Shown here piece by piece: positions 13,021-22,287 of a DNA stretch of 64,000 nt. The DNA lies in contig NZ_JALJXV010000001.1 in the NCBI RefSeq assembly GCF_024170285.1, positions 496,001 to 560,000 of the forward strand, given 5' to 3'. A model generated the notes under the pieces. The model saw nothing but the letters and a program-made list of their open reading frames with translations. It was not told where the DNA came from and did no database searches. Position 1 is the stretch's first letter; every line of letters begins with the position of its first letter. A program made the translations under genes and the position numbers. Source of the DNA: Natronocella acetinitrilica. Its GTDB lineage: Bacteria > Pseudomonadota > Gammaproteobacteria > Nitrococcales > Aquisalimonadaceae.

Positions 13021-13320
13021 TATTGGTGCACGCTTGCTTGGCGTGCCCGCTAATGGTGCGCATGCAGTTGCATATGTCTTGCCGGAGCTCGAATCCAGGT
13101 CATCGCATCAGGACGTGGTTTACCGCAACGCTGCCAAATGCGCCTCTGTGTGCTCCAGCACCGCCAACGCGAACCTATACTAGAAGACATTCTGGGCGGC
13201 AGTCCCCCACAGTGATGCATCTGGCCCGATACGTGCTTTGGCATTGGCTCACTGTTGGTCGATGCGAAAATCTCATCAGAAGATTCGCATGCGCAGGTCT
13301 CAGCGGGAAGCAAGGTTTCG
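13021..13320. other. Gap before the LysR gene
   Basis: About 300 bases next to the transposase scrap. Open frames here have no ribosome site or family resemblance. It presumably includes the promoter of the downstream LysR gene and more decayed IS sequence; no specific site is clear. Confidence 0.3.
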
Positions 13321-14256
13321 ATGAATATACAGACGTTGGACCGCCGTGCTGGGCAACGCCGTAGCGAGCAAATGGACTCCACTGCCCTGGCCTACTTCCA
13401 GGTTGCGGCGGAATCCGGATCTATTCGCGGCGCATCGCAGGTATTACATGTGTCTGCATCGGCGATAAGTCGGCAAATTACTCGTCTCGAGAGTCAACTT
13501 GGTGTGCCGTTGTTCGAGCGCCTAGCCCACGGGCTCGCTCTTACCAGTGCCGGGGAGTTGCTGCTCTTTCATGTCCGTCGAACAACGCGAGAATTGCAAT
13601 CTGCCCAGAGAGAGATCCGTGACCTGGCGGGACAACAGTCTGGTCATGTTCGCATCGTCATCGTTGAGAGCGCGGCCAGAGCACTGCTGGTTCCGGCGAT
13701 GGACAGTTTCTGGCGCGACCACCCTCACGTAAAGGTTTCCTTGCATGTGGCCGGGAATAGTCAGGTGCTGGAGATGATAGAGCAGGGTGAGGCAGACATT
13801 GGCGTGGCGTTCAATGTGCCTGCCCAGAGCGAGCAATATGTCTATGAGACGGCGCATCTGAACCTGGGCGCCGTCATGGCTGCCAATCATCCTTTGGCGT
13901 CGGCGGACCGCTTGCGGATTCGAGATCTGGTGGACTACCCCATTTTCCTGCCGGATCGGTCTCTGATGCTGCATAAAGCGGTGAGTGAGGTCGATGGTGA
14001 GTGGCCACTGAAAGTTCATCTGGTCACGAACAGCATCGCGGCCATGAGTTTGCTTGCGAGTTGCAGTTTAGGCGTTGCGCTGAAGACCAGGCTCGGCCTC
14101 TCCGACGAGATGGAGAGCGGAAAGCTGGCGTTCGTCCGTCTTCATGATCGACGGTTGTCCGTGCAGCGCTTGACCTTGCTTGTGCAGCACCGCCTGCCGT
14201 TTCCGGTTCTGGCGACTCGCATTGGGCAGGCCCTACGCTCGGTAAACGAGGCATGA
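13321..14256 (+). CDS. LysR-family transcriptional regulator
   Basis: About 311 residues. An N-terminal winged helix-turn-helix (LAYFQVAAESGSIRGASQVLHVSASAISRQITRLE) is followed by LysR co-inducer domains. The ATG at 13321 has AAGG upstream; an ATG at 13372 (MDSTALAYF) would give a more typical LysR N-terminus, and an earlier TTG at 13255 is unlikely. It converges on the amidohydrolase gene 24 bases away, so it probably controls that catabolic and transport cluster (inference). Effector unknown. Confidence 0.85.
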   Translation: MNIQTLDRRAGQRRSEQMDSTALAYFQVAAESGSIRGASQVLHVSASAISRQITRLESQLGVPLFERLAHGLALTSAGELLLFHVRRTTRELQSAQREIRDLAGQQSGHVRIVIVESAARALLVPAMDSFWRDHPHVKVSLHVAGNSQVLEMIEQGEADIGVAFNVPAQSEQYVYETAHLNLGAVMAANHPLASADRLRIRDLVDYPIFLPDRSLMLHKAVSEVDGEWPLKVHLVTNSIAAMSLLASCSLGVALKTRLGLSDEMESGKLAFVRLHDRRLSVQRLTLLVQHRLPFPVLATRIGQALRSVNEA

Positions 14257-14279
14257 GAAACCGAAATTCGGTACGTGAT

Positions 14280-15581
14280 TTACGCTGTACGGTCGAGCAG
14301 ATCGAGCCCTGTTTGGCGATAGCGTCCCATCAAGCCGCAACCTTGCTTGGATACAAGTTCTCCGTCTCGAGCGACCATGCGGCCATTGACGAAAACAAGC
14401 GAGGTGTCTGAACCGCGTGCCGCATGAACCAGGTTGGTTACCACGGTATCCGGGACCATGGGCAGGAGGTGATAGCCGTCCGTGCGGACGGTAATGAAGT
14501 CCGCCGTCATGCCAGGGGCTATACGACCAAGGAAAGGATTCTGTATCGCCTTGGCAGCGCCATGTGTTGCCATATCGAGGACCACATTGGCAGGCATTAC
14601 GCGGGGATCCTGTTTAATGCCCTTGTGCAACAGGGAGGCGAATTTCATCACGTCGAACATGTCCAGCCGGTTATTGGCTTTCGCGCCATCTGTTCCCAGG
14701 CAGATATTGATCCCCTGCTCCAGCATCGCGGGCACTGGTGCAAACCCTGATCCCAGTTTGAGATTTGCATGGGGGCAGTGGGTCACATGGGTGCCATTTT
14801 CCCGAAGTAGACGCTGGTCCGCTTCATCCGCCCACACGCAGTGCGCGAGCAGGGTGCGGTCCGTAAGCGCGCATAGCTCTCCGAGTTGTTGGATCGGGGT
14901 TCGCCCCGTGCGACCTCGGGTTGCCTCGACAGAGAACCGGGACTCGGAACAGTGCATATGCAGTCCAGTGCAGTACTTCTTGGCAAGCGCGGCCGCGACC
15001 TGAATCTGATCATCGCTGCAACTCTCCAGATCGTGCGCGCCAACCCAGACCTGGACCGGATCTGTCTGGTTCGACGTGGCTTGAAGCAATTCCTCTGTCA
15101 GCTCAAGAGGTGGTGAAAACGGTTTGGTGTCGGCAGCGTAGGGCGCGATGATGGCGCGAATGCCGATATCCCGCGCCGCCGCAATTGCCGCGCGCGGTTT
15201 CAGGCACATGTCGAGGATTGTTGTTGTGCCAGAGAGCACTGCTTCAGCGTACGTTGCCAAGGCCCCGGTATACGCATCCTCTTCGGTGAGTATCTGCTGT
15301 TCGCGCTCTACCATCGTCAGCCAGTCCTCCAGGCTGGCGCCCTCTGCGCTGCCACGCGTCAGGCTGGAGTGGGAGTGCGCGTGAAGGTTCATTAGCCCCG
15401 GTAGCAAGACGTCTCCGTTTCCCTCAATCACCTCTCCTGAAAATTCCCGTTTGGGCGAACCTTGTCCCATGTCTGCGAACTTGCCGTCCCGCACTTCGAC
15501 CCACCCGTAGTACGGCAGGGGTGCGCCCACACCTCCCGGAACAATCAGCACGTCACGTATGCACAATGAATCTCTGCTCAT
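14280..15581 (-). CDS. Amidohydrolase (TRZ/ATZ, cytosine/guanine deaminase-like)
   Basis: A 433-residue metal-dependent hydrolase of the amidohydrolase superfamily. It has the HxH metal motif in LHAHSH (about residue 67), a further histidine in LHMHCSES, a histidine in LLAHCVWADEADQ and the catalytic aspartate in CLGTDGA. These fit the branch that deaminates or dechlorinates N-heterocycles (AtzB, TrzN, guanine deaminase, adenosylhomocysteine deaminase). The substrate cannot be read from sequence. Its ATG overlaps the stop of the permease gene (ATGA), so it is the last gene of an operon running UbiD-like, binding protein, ATPase, permease, hydrolase. Confidence 0.85.
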   Translation of the reverse strand: MSRDSLCIRDVLIVPGGVGAPLPYYGWVEVRDGKFADMGQGSPKREFSGEVIEGNGDVLLPGLMNLHAHSHSSLTRGSAEGASLEDWLTMVEREQQILTEEDAYTGALATYAEAVLSGTTTILDMCLKPRAAIAAARDIGIRAIIAPYAADTKPFSPPLELTEELLQATSNQTDPVQVWVGAHDLESCSDDQIQVAAALAKKYCTGLHMHCSESRFSVEATRGRTGRTPIQQLGELCALTDRTLLAHCVWADEADQRLLRENGTHVTHCPHANLKLGSGFAPVPAMLEQGINICLGTDGAKANNRLDMFDVMKFASLLHKGIKQDPRVMPANVVLDMATHGAAKAIQNPFLGRIAPGMTADFITVRTDGYHLLPMVPDTVVTNLVHAARGSDTSLVFVNGRMVARDGELVSKQGCGLMGRYRQTGLDLLDRTA

Positions 15582-16366
15582 CTCGTAGCCTCAGCTTGCT
15601 GACCTCGCAGCGCCCGATTCTCGAGCCAGGCGAAGAAAAAGAAAGCGGTAACGCCCAGGGCCGCCAGAATCGCGACAGCGACAAAGAGTAAATCGGTCCG
15701 TAACTGGGTCGCCGCGGTAATGATGAGAAAGCCGAGCCCCCGGTCCGAGCTGTAGAACTCCGCTACCACGGCTCCCACAAGGCTCAAAGATGCCGCGATC
15801 TTGAAGCCCGCGAAGATTGAGGGCAGTGCGCTTGGCAGCTGTACTTTCGTGAGAATCTCAAGGCGGGTCGCGTTGATGGAGCGCATGAATTCCAGTGCCC
15901 GCGGGTCGGCAGACTTCAACCCTTGGGTCGTGTTGGTAACAATCGGAAAGAAGGTGATGATCATGCAGATCATGACCCGTGGCGCCATGCCGAATCCGAA
16001 CCAGATCGTCAGTAGCGGGATGATTGCGATGATAGGAATGGCGTTAGAGATGATGATATACGGCAGCAGCCCTCGTTCCAGGAACTTGGAATGGACGATA
16101 GCCGATGCCAGAAAAATGGCCAGCACAGCGGAAATGAGAAATCCCGATCCTGCTTCCAGTACCGTGATTCCCGTGTGGTAGGCGAGATTCGATGTCTGGA
16201 AGAAACGTTGCACGATGTCGGTCGGAGCAGGCAGCAACCAAAGAGGAATATCGAGTAGTCGAACTACCGTCTGCCACCCAGCCAGTACCGTCACCAGAAT
16301 CAGCACTGGGGGAAGGAATCGGGTCCAGTAACGCTCTTTGGCGGCGGACGGGTCGGTAACAGTCAA
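15578..16366 (-). CDS. ABC transporter permease (NitT/TauT/SsuC type)
   Basis: A 262-residue inner-membrane permease with about six helices. The conserved cytoplasmic loop that contacts the ATPase is present as GLKSADPRALEFMRSINATR. It begins at a TTG overlapping the stop of the ATPase gene (TTTGA). The family imports nitrate, taurine, sulfonates, pyrimidines or thiamine precursors. Here it pairs with the neighbouring binding protein and ATPase. Confidence 0.87.
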   Translation of the reverse strand: MTVTDPSAAKERYWTRFLPPVLILVTVLAGWQTVVRLLDIPLWLLPAPTDIVQRFFQTSNLAYHTGITVLEAGSGFLISAVLAIFLASAIVHSKFLERGLLPYIIISNAIPIIAIIPLLTIWFGFGMAPRVMICMIITFFPIVTNTTQGLKSADPRALEFMRSINATRLEILTKVQLPSALPSIFAGFKIAASLSLVGAVVAEFYSSDRGLGFLIITAATQLRTDLLFVAVAILAALGVTAFFFFAWLENRALRGQQAEATR

Positions 16367-17208
16367 ACTGTGAGCTCCTCTCTCGCCTCGCGCACATGGC
16401 GCAGGAACTCCATCGTCTCCCTGATGTTCTCCGCCCGAGGCCTCGGAAGCTCAACGGGAAGGATGCGTCGGATTCGTCCGGGATGACTGGATAGCACGAC
16501 AACGCGATCAGCCAGATACACTGCTTCGCTGATATTGTGAGTAACAAACAGCACGGTTTTTCGCTCGGATTCCCACAGCTCCAACAGGTCTTCCTGAAGT
16601 TGTCCCTTGGTAATCTCATCCAGTGCGCTGAAGGGCTCGTCCATTAATAGAATGGATGGTCGCCAGCTCAGAGCCCTGATGATGGCAATCCGCTGCTTCA
16701 TGCCACCAGAGAGTTCGTGCGGATAGGCGTCCTTGAATTTGAGGAGGTTCACAGATTCCAGGAGTTCTTCGCACCGGCTCTGTCGCTGATCCGCCGGAAA
16801 GCCGACGACCTCCAAGGGAAGACGTACGTTGTCCAATGCAGTTCTCCAGGGCAGCAAAGCTGGTTCCTGGAAAACAAAACCGAAATCGTTGGCTTGCCGC
16901 GCCACTGAGGGAGGCTTTCCTCGGATCGTCACAGTTCCTGCAGTGGGTTTAAGGAGATCAGAGACCACACGCAGCATGGAGCTCTTGCCGCAACCGGTGG
17001 GCCCGAGGAGAGCGACGAACTCGCCCTCTCCTATGCTCAGGTTGATGTCTTGAAGGGCTGTGGTTTGCCCGTTGCCAGTGAAGAACGTGAGTTCGAGGTT
17101 CTGTACATTGATACAGGGCTGCGTCCCTGCAGCACGTTCGACTCCCCCTGGCGCTGATGCCGCACTGCTATCTGAAGCCGCGGGCGTGCCGATAGAAATG
17201 CCGGACAC
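16363..17208 (-). CDS. ABC transporter ATP-binding protein (NitT/TauT type)
   Basis: ATPase of the importer. Walker A GPTGCGKSS, signature LSGGMKQR, Walker B SILLMDEPF and the switch histidine in VLFVTHNISEA are all present. The GTG at 17208 lies four bases after the stop of the binding-protein gene and gives 281 residues; the reading frame stays open further upstream inside that gene. The first 40 residues before the ATPase fold are Ser/Ala/Pro rich and have no known role. Confidence 0.9.
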   Translation of the reverse strand: MSGISIGTPAASDSSAASAPGGVERAAGTQPCINVQNLELTFFTGNGQTTALQDINLSIGEGEFVALLGPTGCGKSSMLRVVSDLLKPTAGTVTIRGKPPSVARQANDFGFVFQEPALLPWRTALDNVRLPLEVVGFPADQRQSRCEELLESVNLLKFKDAYPHELSGGMKQRIAIIRALSWRPSILLMDEPFSALDEITKGQLQEDLLELWESERKTVLFVTHNISEAVYLADRVVVLSSHPGRIRRILPVELPRPRAENIRETMEFLRHVREAREELTV

Positions 17209-17212
17209 CGCG

Positions 17213-18208
17213 CTAATCGCCAATGAACTGCTGGGTGTAGATGACGGCCGGATCGATGGGGCGATCGATGAGTCCAAGTTCCAGCGCCACATCAATCGTG
17301 CGGGCCCAACGCTCGTCAGTCTGTCGGCCTATCGACTCCTCCTCGCCGTCGTCCCCTAGCCAATAATCGAGGGTGATTTCGAGCTTTCTGCGCTCTAGCT
17401 CTTCGTCAAGCTCTTCCACATTGGCCATGACGCTGGCAATCGCTGCGGCCGGATCTTCCATTGAGGCTCGCAGACCGCGGAGCGTCGCCCGCACAAAACC
17501 CTGGACAAGATCTGGATCAGACTCTATCCATTGTGGGTTTGTTACCAGCGTGAGGCCGTAACTTTCCACACCGTGATCCGAAATCGGCATGCTGTGGATA
17601 GGCATCCCCGCTAATTCCGCCTCCACCGGCTGGTTCTGGGCGAAACCCATCATCGCATCCACCTGGCCGGCGAGCAGTGGTTCAACTCCGAATCCGATCG
17701 GAATTAGAGTGAGGTCTTCCATGGCAATGTTGTTTGCTGCCAGCATCGCGGTCAGTCCCTGTCCAGTCGCACTGCCTCGATTGTGTCCGAGTCGTACCTG
17801 GTTGAGGAGGTCACTTGGCTCGCGCACCGGGTTTTCTTGTGGACTCATGACGACGATCGGCGTTCTCTGGTAGTAGCCGCCGATGGCGATGATGGGCACT
17901 CCCCGGTCGATTGCCTGGGATATCACCAAGGCGTCCGCGAGGCCGAACTCCACCGCCCTGGACCCCACCTGCGTCACGACGTCAGAAGAGCCAGATCCTG
18001 TGATGATGCGCAGATCAATTCCTTCCTCTTCGTAATAGCCCAGAGCACGGCCATGGAAGAATGGTGAATGTTGGGTACCGGGCCGCCAGTCCAGTCGCAC
18101 CGAAACGGATTTGAGATCAGCGGCAGCCGCTATGGATGGGCCAACAGCAACAACGAGAGCCATAAGGGACGCAGTGACTAACTGCCGAAGCGTGAAATGA
18201 GCTTTCAT
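17213..18208 (-). CDS. ABC transporter substrate-binding protein (NMT1/TauA-like)
   Basis: Periplasmic binding protein, about 331 residues. The ATG at 18208 follows a strong GGGAGG site and opens a signal peptide (MKAHFTLRQLVTASLMALVV, cleaved near AAAADL). The mature part begins VSVRLDWRPGTQHSPFFHG, the pattern of NMT1/THI5 and TauA/SsuA-type proteins. It is the receptor for the ATPase and permease encoded after it. The ligand is unknown; the neighbouring amidohydrolase suggests an N-heterocycle or amide (inference). Confidence 0.88.
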   Translation of the reverse strand: MKAHFTLRQLVTASLMALVVAVGPSIAAAADLKSVSVRLDWRPGTQHSPFFHGRALGYYEEEGIDLRIITGSGSSDVVTQVGSRAVEFGLADALVISQAIDRGVPIIAIGGYYQRTPIVVMSPQENPVREPSDLLNQVRLGHNRGSATGQGLTAMLAANNIAMEDLTLIPIGFGVEPLLAGQVDAMMGFAQNQPVEAELAGMPIHSMPISDHGVESYGLTLVTNPQWIESDPDLVQGFVRATLRGLRASMEDPAAAIASVMANVEELDEELERRKLEITLDYWLGDDGEEESIGRQTDERWARTIDVALELGLIDRPIDPAVIYTQQFIGD

Positions 18209-18249
18209 GAATCCGACCTCCCTAACATTGGATAATCTGCCAATTGCCT

Positions 18250-19632
18250 TCATTGACGGTTCATGCTGATCAGTAACTGTTTTGCTGCCGCTATGGCGGC
18301 GTCCGGCACTTTTGCTCGTTCCACATCCCATGCCAGTGGTGCCGTCGCGTCCAGGCCCAACTTCGCGGATGTGCCGTTGCGCGAGGATGGGTCGAGTTGA
18401 TTGCAGAAGCCGTTCGGGATTACGAAAAGGTCCGTGTCCGCCTGGAAGCGGGTCGCTAGTGCCCAAAGGACCTCCTGCTCGTCGAATACGTCTATGTCGT
18501 CATCAACGGCCACCGCAAACTTCACGTAGGGGTCAAGGCCCATCAACAGGGTTAACGCATGATTCGCCTGGCCCTCTGCCGTCTTCTTGATCGAGACATA
18601 GGCATGGAAATGCGTGCCAGACCGGGGGTAATTGATTGAGTGGATTGCTGGAAGCATCTCCTTCATTCGCATGAAGACGTGCGCTTCGCGGGGGCTACGG
18701 CTTAGTAGCAAATGCTCGGATGAGTAGCCGGGTACGATGTCATGGTAAACAGGGTTCGACCGGTGCGTGATCGCTTTCACAACGAAAACGTTTTTGGTCG
18801 AGCGAGAGGTTGAGTAGCCGGTGTACTCCCCAAACGGGCCTTCTGGCTCTGCGGTATCAGCTAGAAGCTCCCCCTCCAGCACATACTCGGCATAGGCTGG
18901 AACCTCCAAGTCAATGGTCTGGCACCTGACTAATTCGATACTGTGGCCAAGCAGGCCACAGGCGAGGTCAAGTTCGTCCACTTCTTTGGCTACTTTTGCG
19001 GCCGCTGCCAGATTAATCGCGGGGTGCACGCCAATGACTACAGCAACCTCCAGGTTGCGTCCCAGTTCCTCCGATCGCTTCAGGTGTTCCCAGATGTGCC
19101 CACGGGAATGCAGGCTCGCTCCAAATCGCCTTGAGTCCTTGAGCTGAAGGCGTTGGTAGCTCAGGTTGCGCACGCCTGAATCCGGATCCTTGCAGACCAG
19201 AATGCCCGAGCCGACGTAACGCCCAGCGTCCGCTTCGAAGTGTCGGCTGATTGGTAAGTCGCCGGATTCCACGGCATTCCCAACCAACACGTTTTCCTGA
19301 ACGGGGCCAGACTCGACGATCACGGGTTTTTCGGCTCTCTTCGACGCTTGAACCCAGGCTTCGTTGAATCCACCAAGCTCAGCGCCCACCATGCGAGCAA
19401 TTCGATCCCGGGAGGCGAAGAGGTTCAGCACAACCGGAGAGTTGAAAGGATCAGCAGCATCAAACCAGACCACAGGTGTTTGTTGTTTTTTCTCTAGTTC
19501 GAGTACCAGAGCGGTGGGTACGTAGTCGGCCGGAGTGGAGCCTTCGATACGTAATAGATCGCTGTCCGGCAGGTCCGCAAGGAAAGTGCGCAGGGACGGA
19601 GGCTCATGATCGCAATTCAGCCGAATGGGCAT
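18250..19632 (-). CDS. UbiD-family prenylated-FMN decarboxylase
   Basis: About 460 residues from the ATG at 19632. UbiD enzymes use prenylated FMN to remove or add carboxyl groups on aromatic and unsaturated acids. Family blocks present: PFGEYTGY near residue 250 and AVDDDIDVFDEQEVLWALATR near the C-terminus, which includes conserved acidic residues. No UbiX prenyl-FMN synthase lies nearby. It is the first gene of the minus-strand operon with the importer and amidohydrolase, so the pathway may decarboxylate a heteroaromatic acid (inference). The start is weakly supported; the frame is open upstream into IS debris. Confidence 0.85.
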   Translation of the reverse strand: MPIRLNCDHEPPSLRTFLADLPDSDLLRIEGSTPADYVPTALVLELEKKQQTPVVWFDAADPFNSPVVLNLFASRDRIARMVGAELGGFNEAWVQASKRAEKPVIVESGPVQENVLVGNAVESGDLPISRHFEADAGRYVGSGILVCKDPDSGVRNLSYQRLQLKDSRRFGASLHSRGHIWEHLKRSEELGRNLEVAVVIGVHPAINLAAAAKVAKEVDELDLACGLLGHSIELVRCQTIDLEVPAYAEYVLEGELLADTAEPEGPFGEYTGYSTSRSTKNVFVVKAITHRSNPVYHDIVPGYSSEHLLLSRSPREAHVFMRMKEMLPAIHSINYPRSGTHFHAYVSIKKTAEGQANHALTLLMGLDPYVKFAVAVDDDIDVFDEQEVLWALATRFQADTDLFVIPNGFCNQLDPSSRNGTSAKLGLDATAPLAWDVERAKVPDAAIAAAKQLLISMNRQ

Positions 19633-19729
19633 AGTTGGTGCGCGATTCTCTTTGTCGTTTTCGTCTAGAGAACGGTAAGGCCTGCTTGCGAAGTGGTAAA
19701 TTAGCGAAACTGCAACGATCCGTTGCCGG
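19633..19729. promoter_or_regulatory. Upstream region of the UbiD-like operon
   Basis: About 100 bases between the UbiD-like start and the IS3 scrap. It must hold the operon promoter, but no clear -35/-10 pair or operator could be picked out. Confidence 0.25.
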
Positions 19730-19924
19730 CTAGGCAACAGATCGTTGGCCATGAGTAAAGTAGTGATCAACGGCCCTTTGCTTTTGCTCGACGGAGTACT
19801 TCGGCTTTGGGGAGACCGTTCCGGCAACCCCGTGTTTCGACGTGGGTGAGGCACCACCGCTGGAGATTCTTCCGTACTAAATGGAGAGCTTTACTGCCCT
19901 GAGGCGATCTTCATATGAATACAT
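19730..19924 (-). pseudogene. IS3-family transposase (OrfA) remnant
   Basis: Read on the minus strand, it begins MYSYEDRLRAVKL at 19924, the N-terminus of a class of IS3-family OrfA proteins, and stops after 15 codons. A second block at 19804-19730, in another frame, reads PKYSVEQKQRAVDHYFTHG and then stops, matching the next OrfA segment. Sequence between them is scrambled. Non-functional. It has the same strand as the OrfB scrap at 12.8 kb, and the catabolic module lies between the two. Confidence 0.7.
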
Positions 19925-20119
19925 GAACGATCTCCCATGTAGTCCGAGATTTCGTCCGCATCTCCTGTTGCGGGCGCGGTGAGACTCGAAAATCTGGCAG
20001 ATCGCGGCCCGGTACAATGTGACGGCTTCGCATGGTTCAATGCCTATGGCTAACCAGCACAGTCGCGCGGCGTCTTCCGGACGGACGCCTGCGCCGGCCC
20101 GCATGGCGAGGAAACAGTC

Positions 20120-21376
20120 TTGCCCAGCAACGCCTCCACTCCTGACGGCGCGATCGTGAACCGCTTCGCCCAGATTTTCCTGCCGTTTGCGGCGGGGTAT
20201 TTTCTGTCCTACCTATTCCGCAGCGTCAACGCCGTGATCGCCGGCGACCTTGAGACGGACGTTGGGGTGGGAGCGAGCGAGCTTGGACTGCTCACTGCCA
20301 GCTATCTGCTAGCCTTCGCGCTTTTCCAGTTGCCCTTGGGCATCCTGCTGGACCGGCTGGGCCCACGTCGCGTCGAAAGCGTATTGCTGCTGATCGCCGG
20401 GGCTGGCGCACTGGTGTTTGCTCTGGGGCAGGGATTACTGAGTCTCACGGTGGGGCGGGCTCTCATCGGCCTCGGGGTCTCCGCCTGCCTGATGGCGAGC
20501 CTGAAGGCGTTTGCACTCTGGTACAGAAGCGATCAGTTGCCGGCGATCAATGGCTACCTGCTGGCCTTCGGTGGACTGGGGGCGATCACGGCAACGGCGC
20601 CGGTCGAGGCAATGTTGGGCATAACCACCTGGCGCGTGCTCTTCATCGGCCTGGCGGCAGGCTGCTTGCTTACCGCTGCCGCCCTGTGGCTTGCCGTTCC
20701 GGAGCGCGGCAGAAGTATCCCCGTGGAGCCGTTGGCGCACCAGATCGCAGGGCTCGTCTTTATCCTGCGCAGCAGGCGCTTCTGGCGAGTCGCACCGGCG
20801 GCAATGCTCTTCCCCGGAGGTCTGATGGCCATTCAGGGGCTCTGGGCGGGCCCCTGGTTACGGGATGTGGCGGGGTTTGACCGCGGAATGGTAGCCCATT
20901 ACCTCCTGATGCTGGCCGTTGCTACCACCGTGGGGTTCGCCGCCTGGGGGCACCTGACCAGCCGTCTAGCCCGGCAAGGCGTCGACATGCTCCGGGTGAT
21001 CAGCGTGGGGCTGGTGTTGTTCTGTGTCACGCTTGCCCTGCTAGCCTCGCACCCGGGATACGGACTGCTGGCCATCTGGCTGGTGATGGGGTTTGCCTCC
21101 ACGTCCGGTGCACTTTTTTACGCAGCGCTGTCCCGGCAGTTCGAGCCGGAGTTGATGGGGCGGGTGGTTACTGCGCTCAACCTGATGGTGTTTCTGGGAG
21201 CTTTCGGCCTGCAATGGGGAATGGGGATCATCATCGAACTGCCCGACGAGGCCGCCGGGGAGGGATATGCGCAGGGGTATCAGATCGCCTTTGGCTTGAC
21301 GGCGGCGCTGCAGGCCGCGGCGTTACTCTGGTTGTTGTGGCCGGTGCGCGGGCACGAACAGCCGATGCGGCGATAA
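20120..21376 (+). CDS. Major facilitator superfamily transporter
   Basis: A 418-residue inner-membrane carrier with about 12 hydrophobic segments. The loop 2-3 motif GILLDRLGPRRVE is the MFS signature (GxxxDRxGxRR). The TTG start follows GAGGAAA at a suitable distance. The family is broad and the substrate is unknown; there is no regulator or enzyme on the same strand beside it. G+C content looks higher than in the Liv genes that follow. Confidence 0.85.
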   Translation: MPSNASTPDGAIVNRFAQIFLPFAAGYFLSYLFRSVNAVIAGDLETDVGVGASELGLLTASYLLAFALFQLPLGILLDRLGPRRVESVLLLIAGAGALVFALGQGLLSLTVGRALIGLGVSACLMASLKAFALWYRSDQLPAINGYLLAFGGLGAITATAPVEAMLGITTWRVLFIGLAAGCLLTAAALWLAVPERGRSIPVEPLAHQIAGLVFILRSRRFWRVAPAAMLFPGGLMAIQGLWAGPWLRDVAGFDRGMVAHYLLMLAVATTVGFAAWGHLTSRLARQGVDMLRVISVGLVLFCVTLALLASHPGYGLLAIWLVMGFASTSGALFYAALSRQFEPELMGRVVTALNLMVFLGAFGLQWGMGIIIELPDEAAGEGYAQGYQIAFGLTAALQAAALLWLLWPVRGHEQPMRR

Positions 21377-21582
21377 GCAAACCAATGCGTAAATATCGGA
21401 TTCATTGAACCGCCACGGCTTCCGTCGAGGCTTTCGGTTCTAAGCAGCCGCCCATCGAGTACGTACCCAGAAATGCTGGGCTCCAAGTACTCCTTGTCTA
21501 TTTCTCGGGAATGGTACTCAGGGCGCAGCGCGATCGGCCCCGAAAAAACGGGGGCAGGAGGCACCTTACGGGTCGCTAAGAA
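21377..21582. other. Convergent gap between the MFS gene and livF
   Basis: About 200 bases. It includes TGAACCGCCACGG at 21405, similar to the IS3-type end seen near 12.77 kb, and a small hairpin CCCCG-AAAAAA-CGGGG (21538-21553). Neither is strong enough to name; the hairpin might separate the convergent transcripts. Confidence 0.3.
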
Positions 21583-22287
21583 CTACATCCCCAGGTAGCT
21601 CTTCGCAATGCGCGGGTCATCCCGCAACGTGTCACTGACATCTGCCATCACGATGCGGCCATACTCGAGTACGTAAGTTCGTTCCGAATTCTCCAACGCC
21701 ACGCGCACGTTTTGCTCTGAGAAGAACGTAGTGAGTCCGTCTCGATTGAGCTCTTTGATTGCAGAGAAGATTCGGTCGACGATAATCGGTGCAATCCCGA
21801 ATGAAGGTTCGTCGAGTATTAGCAGGCGGGGGCGTGTCATCAGCGCACGCCCAATGGCAAGCATTTGTTGCTCGCCTCCGCTCATGGTTCGCGCCATCTG
21901 GGACTTTCTTTCCTGGAGAACTGGGAACAGGTCGTATACGCGCTTGAGGTCCTTCGAGATCTGAGGGTGGTCGCGACGCCTGAAAGCGCCGAGTTTGAGG
22001 TTATCCTCGACTGGCATGTCGGGAAACAAAAGGCGCCCTTCGGGACTGTGGCCGATTCCGATTGCGCTGACGTCGTGAGCGGACAGCTTTGTAAGATCCT
22101 GGCCGTCGAACCAGATCTCGCCAGTTGATCGAACGAGTCGGGAGATTGATCTCAGGAGTGTGGTTTTACCGGCGCCGTTTGGCCCAATTAGCGCGACCAG
22201 TTCCCCTTCGTTGATCTCAAGTGAGACCTCGTGCAGAGCCTGTACGCGTTCATAATAGCTGTCGAGATTGTTAACTTGCAGTAGCAC
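21583..22287 (-). CDS. livF: Branched-chain-type ABC transporter ATPase LivF
   Basis: A 234-residue ATPase of the HAAT family. Walker A GPNGAGKTT, signature MSGGEQQM, Walker B LLILDEPSFGIAP. The Q-loop and short C-terminus are those of LivF rather than LivG. It starts at a GTG that overlaps the end of livG by 17 bases. Last gene of the operon DapA-like, livH, livM, livG, livF. Substrates of HAAT systems include branched-chain amino acids, amides, urea and aromatic acids. Confidence 0.9.
   Translation of the reverse strand: MLLQVNNLDSYYERVQALHEVSLEINEGELVALIGPNGAGKTTLLRSISRLVRSTGEIWFDGQDLTKLSAHDVSAIGIGHSPEGRLLFPDMPVEDNLKLGAFRRRDHPQISKDLKRVYDLFPVLQERKSQMARTMSGGEQQMLAIGRALMTRPRLLILDEPSFGIAPIIVDRIFSAIKELNRDGLTTFFSEQNVRVALENSERTYVLEYGRIVMADVSDTLRDDPRIAKSYLGM

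Noticed and set aside
12701-13183. 160-codon plus-strand frame
   Set aside because: It is the antisense shadow of the IS3 transposase remnant, which is recognisable on the minus strand.
21405-21440. IS3-like terminal repeat (TGAACCGCCACGG) after the MFS gene
   Set aside because: Only a dozen bases resemble the end near 12.77 kb and no transposase piece adjoins it; kept only as a remark.
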